A stretch of 8,720 nucleotides of DNA from Gammaproteobacteria bacterium (GTDB lineage: Bacteria > Pseudomonadota > Gammaproteobacteria > Nitrosococcales > Methylophagaceae), in contig NVVP01000023.1 of assembly GCA_002402245.1 (NCBI GenBank), positions 28,792 to 37,511 on the forward strand. The letters are read 5' to 3'. How positions within the stretch are numbered: the stretch's first letter is position 1; each line of letters starts with the position of its first letter. The notes below the pieces were generated by a model. It ran no database searches, was not told the origin of the DNA, and saw only the letters and a program-made list of their open reading frames with translations. The position numbers and the translations under genes are program-made. Below are positions 7,050 to 8,720 of the stretch, piece by piece.

Positions 7050-8720
7050 ATGAGCTCCCGCTATGCATGCACGGTAACTCCTAGTTCTGATTTATATGAC
7101 GCACCTAAATTAGGCTTAGATAAAAATTCATTACAAGTAGATTTTAAACATTATTACGGAAACCATTTAGCACAAGATAAAGGTTGTGCCTCTGGCCATT
7201 ACCTATACACATCTATCGCCCTCACCCTGCGTGACCGTTTATTTGAACGGATGAAACAAACCAAACTAGCCTACGAAGAAAGTAATTGTAAACAAGCTTA
7301 TTACCTATCGATGGAATTCTTGATGGGTCGAGCAATGGGTAATGCAGCCTTAAATTTAGGCCTAGAAGAAACAGTCACTCAAGCCCTGCATGACTTAGGT
7401 TTAAACTTTGAAGAACTAACCGAATTAGAACATGATGCTGGTCTTGGTAACGGCGGTTTAGGCCGACTTGCAGCCTGTTTTATTGATAGCTGCGCCACCT
7501 TACAGTTACCGGTTACCGGTTACGGGCTACGTTATGAATACGGCATGTTCCAACAAAGTATCGAAAATGGCAGTCAAGTAGAAATGCCTGACCATTGGAT
7601 GCGTGATGGTAACCCCTGGGAATTAGAGCGACCTGAGTTTACTCGTCATATCAAATTTGGCGGCCATACTGAATTCCGTAAGGATAGCCAAGGAAAAGTG
7701 AATGTTCATTGGGTTAACTCCAATGATGTCTTAGCCATTCCTTATGATCTCCCTATTCCGGGTTATCAAAATGGAACGGTTAACAAATTACGCCTATGGA
7801 AATCTGCCGCTACAGATGAATTCAACCTAGAAGATTTTAATGCTGGTTCTTATACCGAAGCGGTTGCCAGTAAGAATGAAGCTGAAAATATCAGCATGGT
7901 GTTATACCCCAATGATAGTAGCGAAAATGGTAAAGAACTACGCCTTCGCCAACAATATTTCCTTGCCTCTGCTAGCTTGCAAGATATTCTTGCTCATTGG
8001 ACCTCAAAAAACTCAAACTTTGACCAATTTGCAGAGAAAAACTGTTTTCAATTAAATGATACTCACCCAACGGTTGCCGTGGCCGAGTTAATGCGTTTAT
8101 TAATGGATGAGCATGGCCTTGAATGGGCTTCAGCGTGGAAAATAACCACCAGCACCATGGCTTACACTAACCATACCTTGTTACCAGAAGCACTAGAACG
8201 CTGGTCGGTTAATATGTTTGGTCGCCTGTTACCGCGTGTATTGGAAATTGTGTATGAAATAAATGCTCGCTTCTTAAATGAAGTATCACAACGCTGGCCT
8301 GGTGATAAAGCGCGTATTGCGAGCATGTCGATTATTGAAGAAGGTCATCAACAACATATACGTATGGCGCACTTGGCCATTGTCGGTAGTTACTCAATCA
8401 ACGGCGTAGCGGCATTGCACTCTGAGCTATTACAAAAAGGTTTGTTTAACGACTTTTATCAACTTTGGCCTGAAAAATTCAACAATAAAACCAATGGTGT
8501 TACCCAACGTCGCTGGATGGCATGGTGTAACCCTGAGTTGAAATCACTGTTGTCTGATACCATTGGTGATAAATGGATTACTGATCTAGGTGAATTAAGT
8601 AAATTACACTCTTACGCTCAAAACCCATTATTCCAACAACAATGGCGTCAGGTTAAAAAGGCGAATAAACAACGTCTTGCTGACTTAGTTAAACAAAGCT
8701 GTGGCATTGATTTTAATACC
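7050..8720 (+). CDS. glgP: Glycogen/starch/maltodextrin phosphorylase, N-terminal 557 residues (3' end outside window)
   Basis: The frame is open from ATG 7050 to the last base with no stop, giving 557 residues of an enzyme family usually about 800-830 long. It is a cytoplasmic GT35 phosphorylase that releases glucose-1-phosphate from alpha-1,4-glucan using pyridoxal phosphate. Recognisable blocks in order are YYLSMEFLMGRAMGN (84-98), the glycine-rich DAGLGNGGLGRLA (129-141), LPVTGYGLRYEYGMF, QLNDTHPTVAVAELMRLL (335-351), the catalytic-site TNHTLLPEALERW with His375 matching the rabbit active-site His, and NNKTNGVTQRRWM (478-490). The PLP-binding lysine lies further on and is not in the window. 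AAGGA (7037-7041) is 8 nt before the ATG. It begins 22 nt after the cytochrome stop with no terminator between, so co-transcription with soxC is likely. Sequence alone does not separate GlgP from MalP. Confidence 0.94.
   Translation, partial: MSSRYACTVTPSSDLYDAPKLGLDKNSLQVDFKHYYGNHLAQDKGCASGHYLYTSIALTLRDRLFERMKQTKLAYEESNCKQAYYLSMEFLMGRAMGNAALNLGLEETVTQALHDLGLNFEELTELEHDAGLGNGGLGRLAACFIDSCATLQLPVTGYGLRYEYGMFQQSIENGSQVEMPDHWMRDGNPWELERPEFTRHIKFGGHTEFRKDSQGKVNVHWVNSNDVLAIPYDLPIPGYQNGTVNKLRLWKSAATDEFNLEDFNAGSYTEAVASKNEAENISMVLYPNDSSENGKELRLRQQYFLASASLQDILAHWTSKNSNFDQFAEKNCFQLNDTHPTVAVAELMRLLMDEHGLEWASAWKITTSTMAYTNHTLLPEALERWSVNMFGRLLPRVLEIVYEINARFLNEVSQRWPGDKARIASMSIIEEGHQQHIRMAHLAIVGSYSINGVAALHSELLQKGLFNDFYQLWPEKFNNKTNGVTQRRWMAWCNPELKSLLSDTIGDKWITDLGELSKLHSYAQNPLFQQQWRQVKKANKQRLADLVKQSCGIDFNT

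Noticed and set aside
7505..7525. Short tandem repeat of TTACCGG
   Set aside because: It encodes the conserved phosphorylase segment LPVTGYG, so protein sequence and codon choice explain it.
7840..8055. Plus-strand 71-codon frame inside the phosphorylase gene
   Set aside because: It is out of frame within a fully open, motif-rich glgP reading frame.

Overview
The window looks like a chromosomal stretch from a gammaproteobacterium, AT-leaning by eye, with a sulfur-oxidising and respiratory lifestyle. Three things support this. The protein families (DsbA, System II cytochrome c synthetase, EngB, SoxC) are close in style to gammaproteobacterial members. The neighbourhood engB / cytochrome biogenesis / dsbA / GGDEF gene resembles one I recall from Pseudomonas-type genomes (from memory, not searched). 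There is also a SoxC-type sulfite dehydrogenase with its own cytochrome. I cannot name the genus. I see no IS element, tRNA, rRNA or CRISPR array, and no gene-free stretch over 300 bases.

Layout. Bases 1-384 (+) are the C-terminal part of a diguanylate cyclase (GGDEF domain), cut by the window edge. It converges on a minus-strand operon and the two share a strong bidirectional terminator (402-443). The minus-strand operon reads right to left: ccsB/resB (4322-2310), ccsA/resC (2269-1112), dsbA (1090-458). It encodes the System II cytochrome c synthetase and a periplasmic thiol oxidase. Its upstream region (4323-4538) is shared with the divergent gene engB. On the minus strand this region holds a 21-codon open frame with a good Shine-Dalgarno, and the frame ends inside a terminator-like hairpin. 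That makes it either an attenuator-type leader or the scar of a deleted gene, and it is the most interesting item here.

To the right, four genes run on the plus strand: engB (4539-5186, ribosome-assembly GTPase), soxC (5251-6516, Tat-exported molybdenum sulfite dehydrogenase), a monoheme c-type cytochrome that is probably its electron acceptor (6500-7027, overlapping soxC), and the first 557 codons of a glycogen phosphorylase (7050 to the window end).

How they fit together. The Sox cytochrome needs heme attached in the periplasm, which is the job of CcsBA. DsbA handles cysteine oxidation in the same compartment. The SoxC-cytochrome pair would pass electrons from reduced sulfur to the respiratory chain. 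Glycogen phosphorylase starts only 22 nt after the cytochrome gene, so stored-carbon mobilisation may be co-transcribed with sulfur oxidation, a pairing I would not have predicted.
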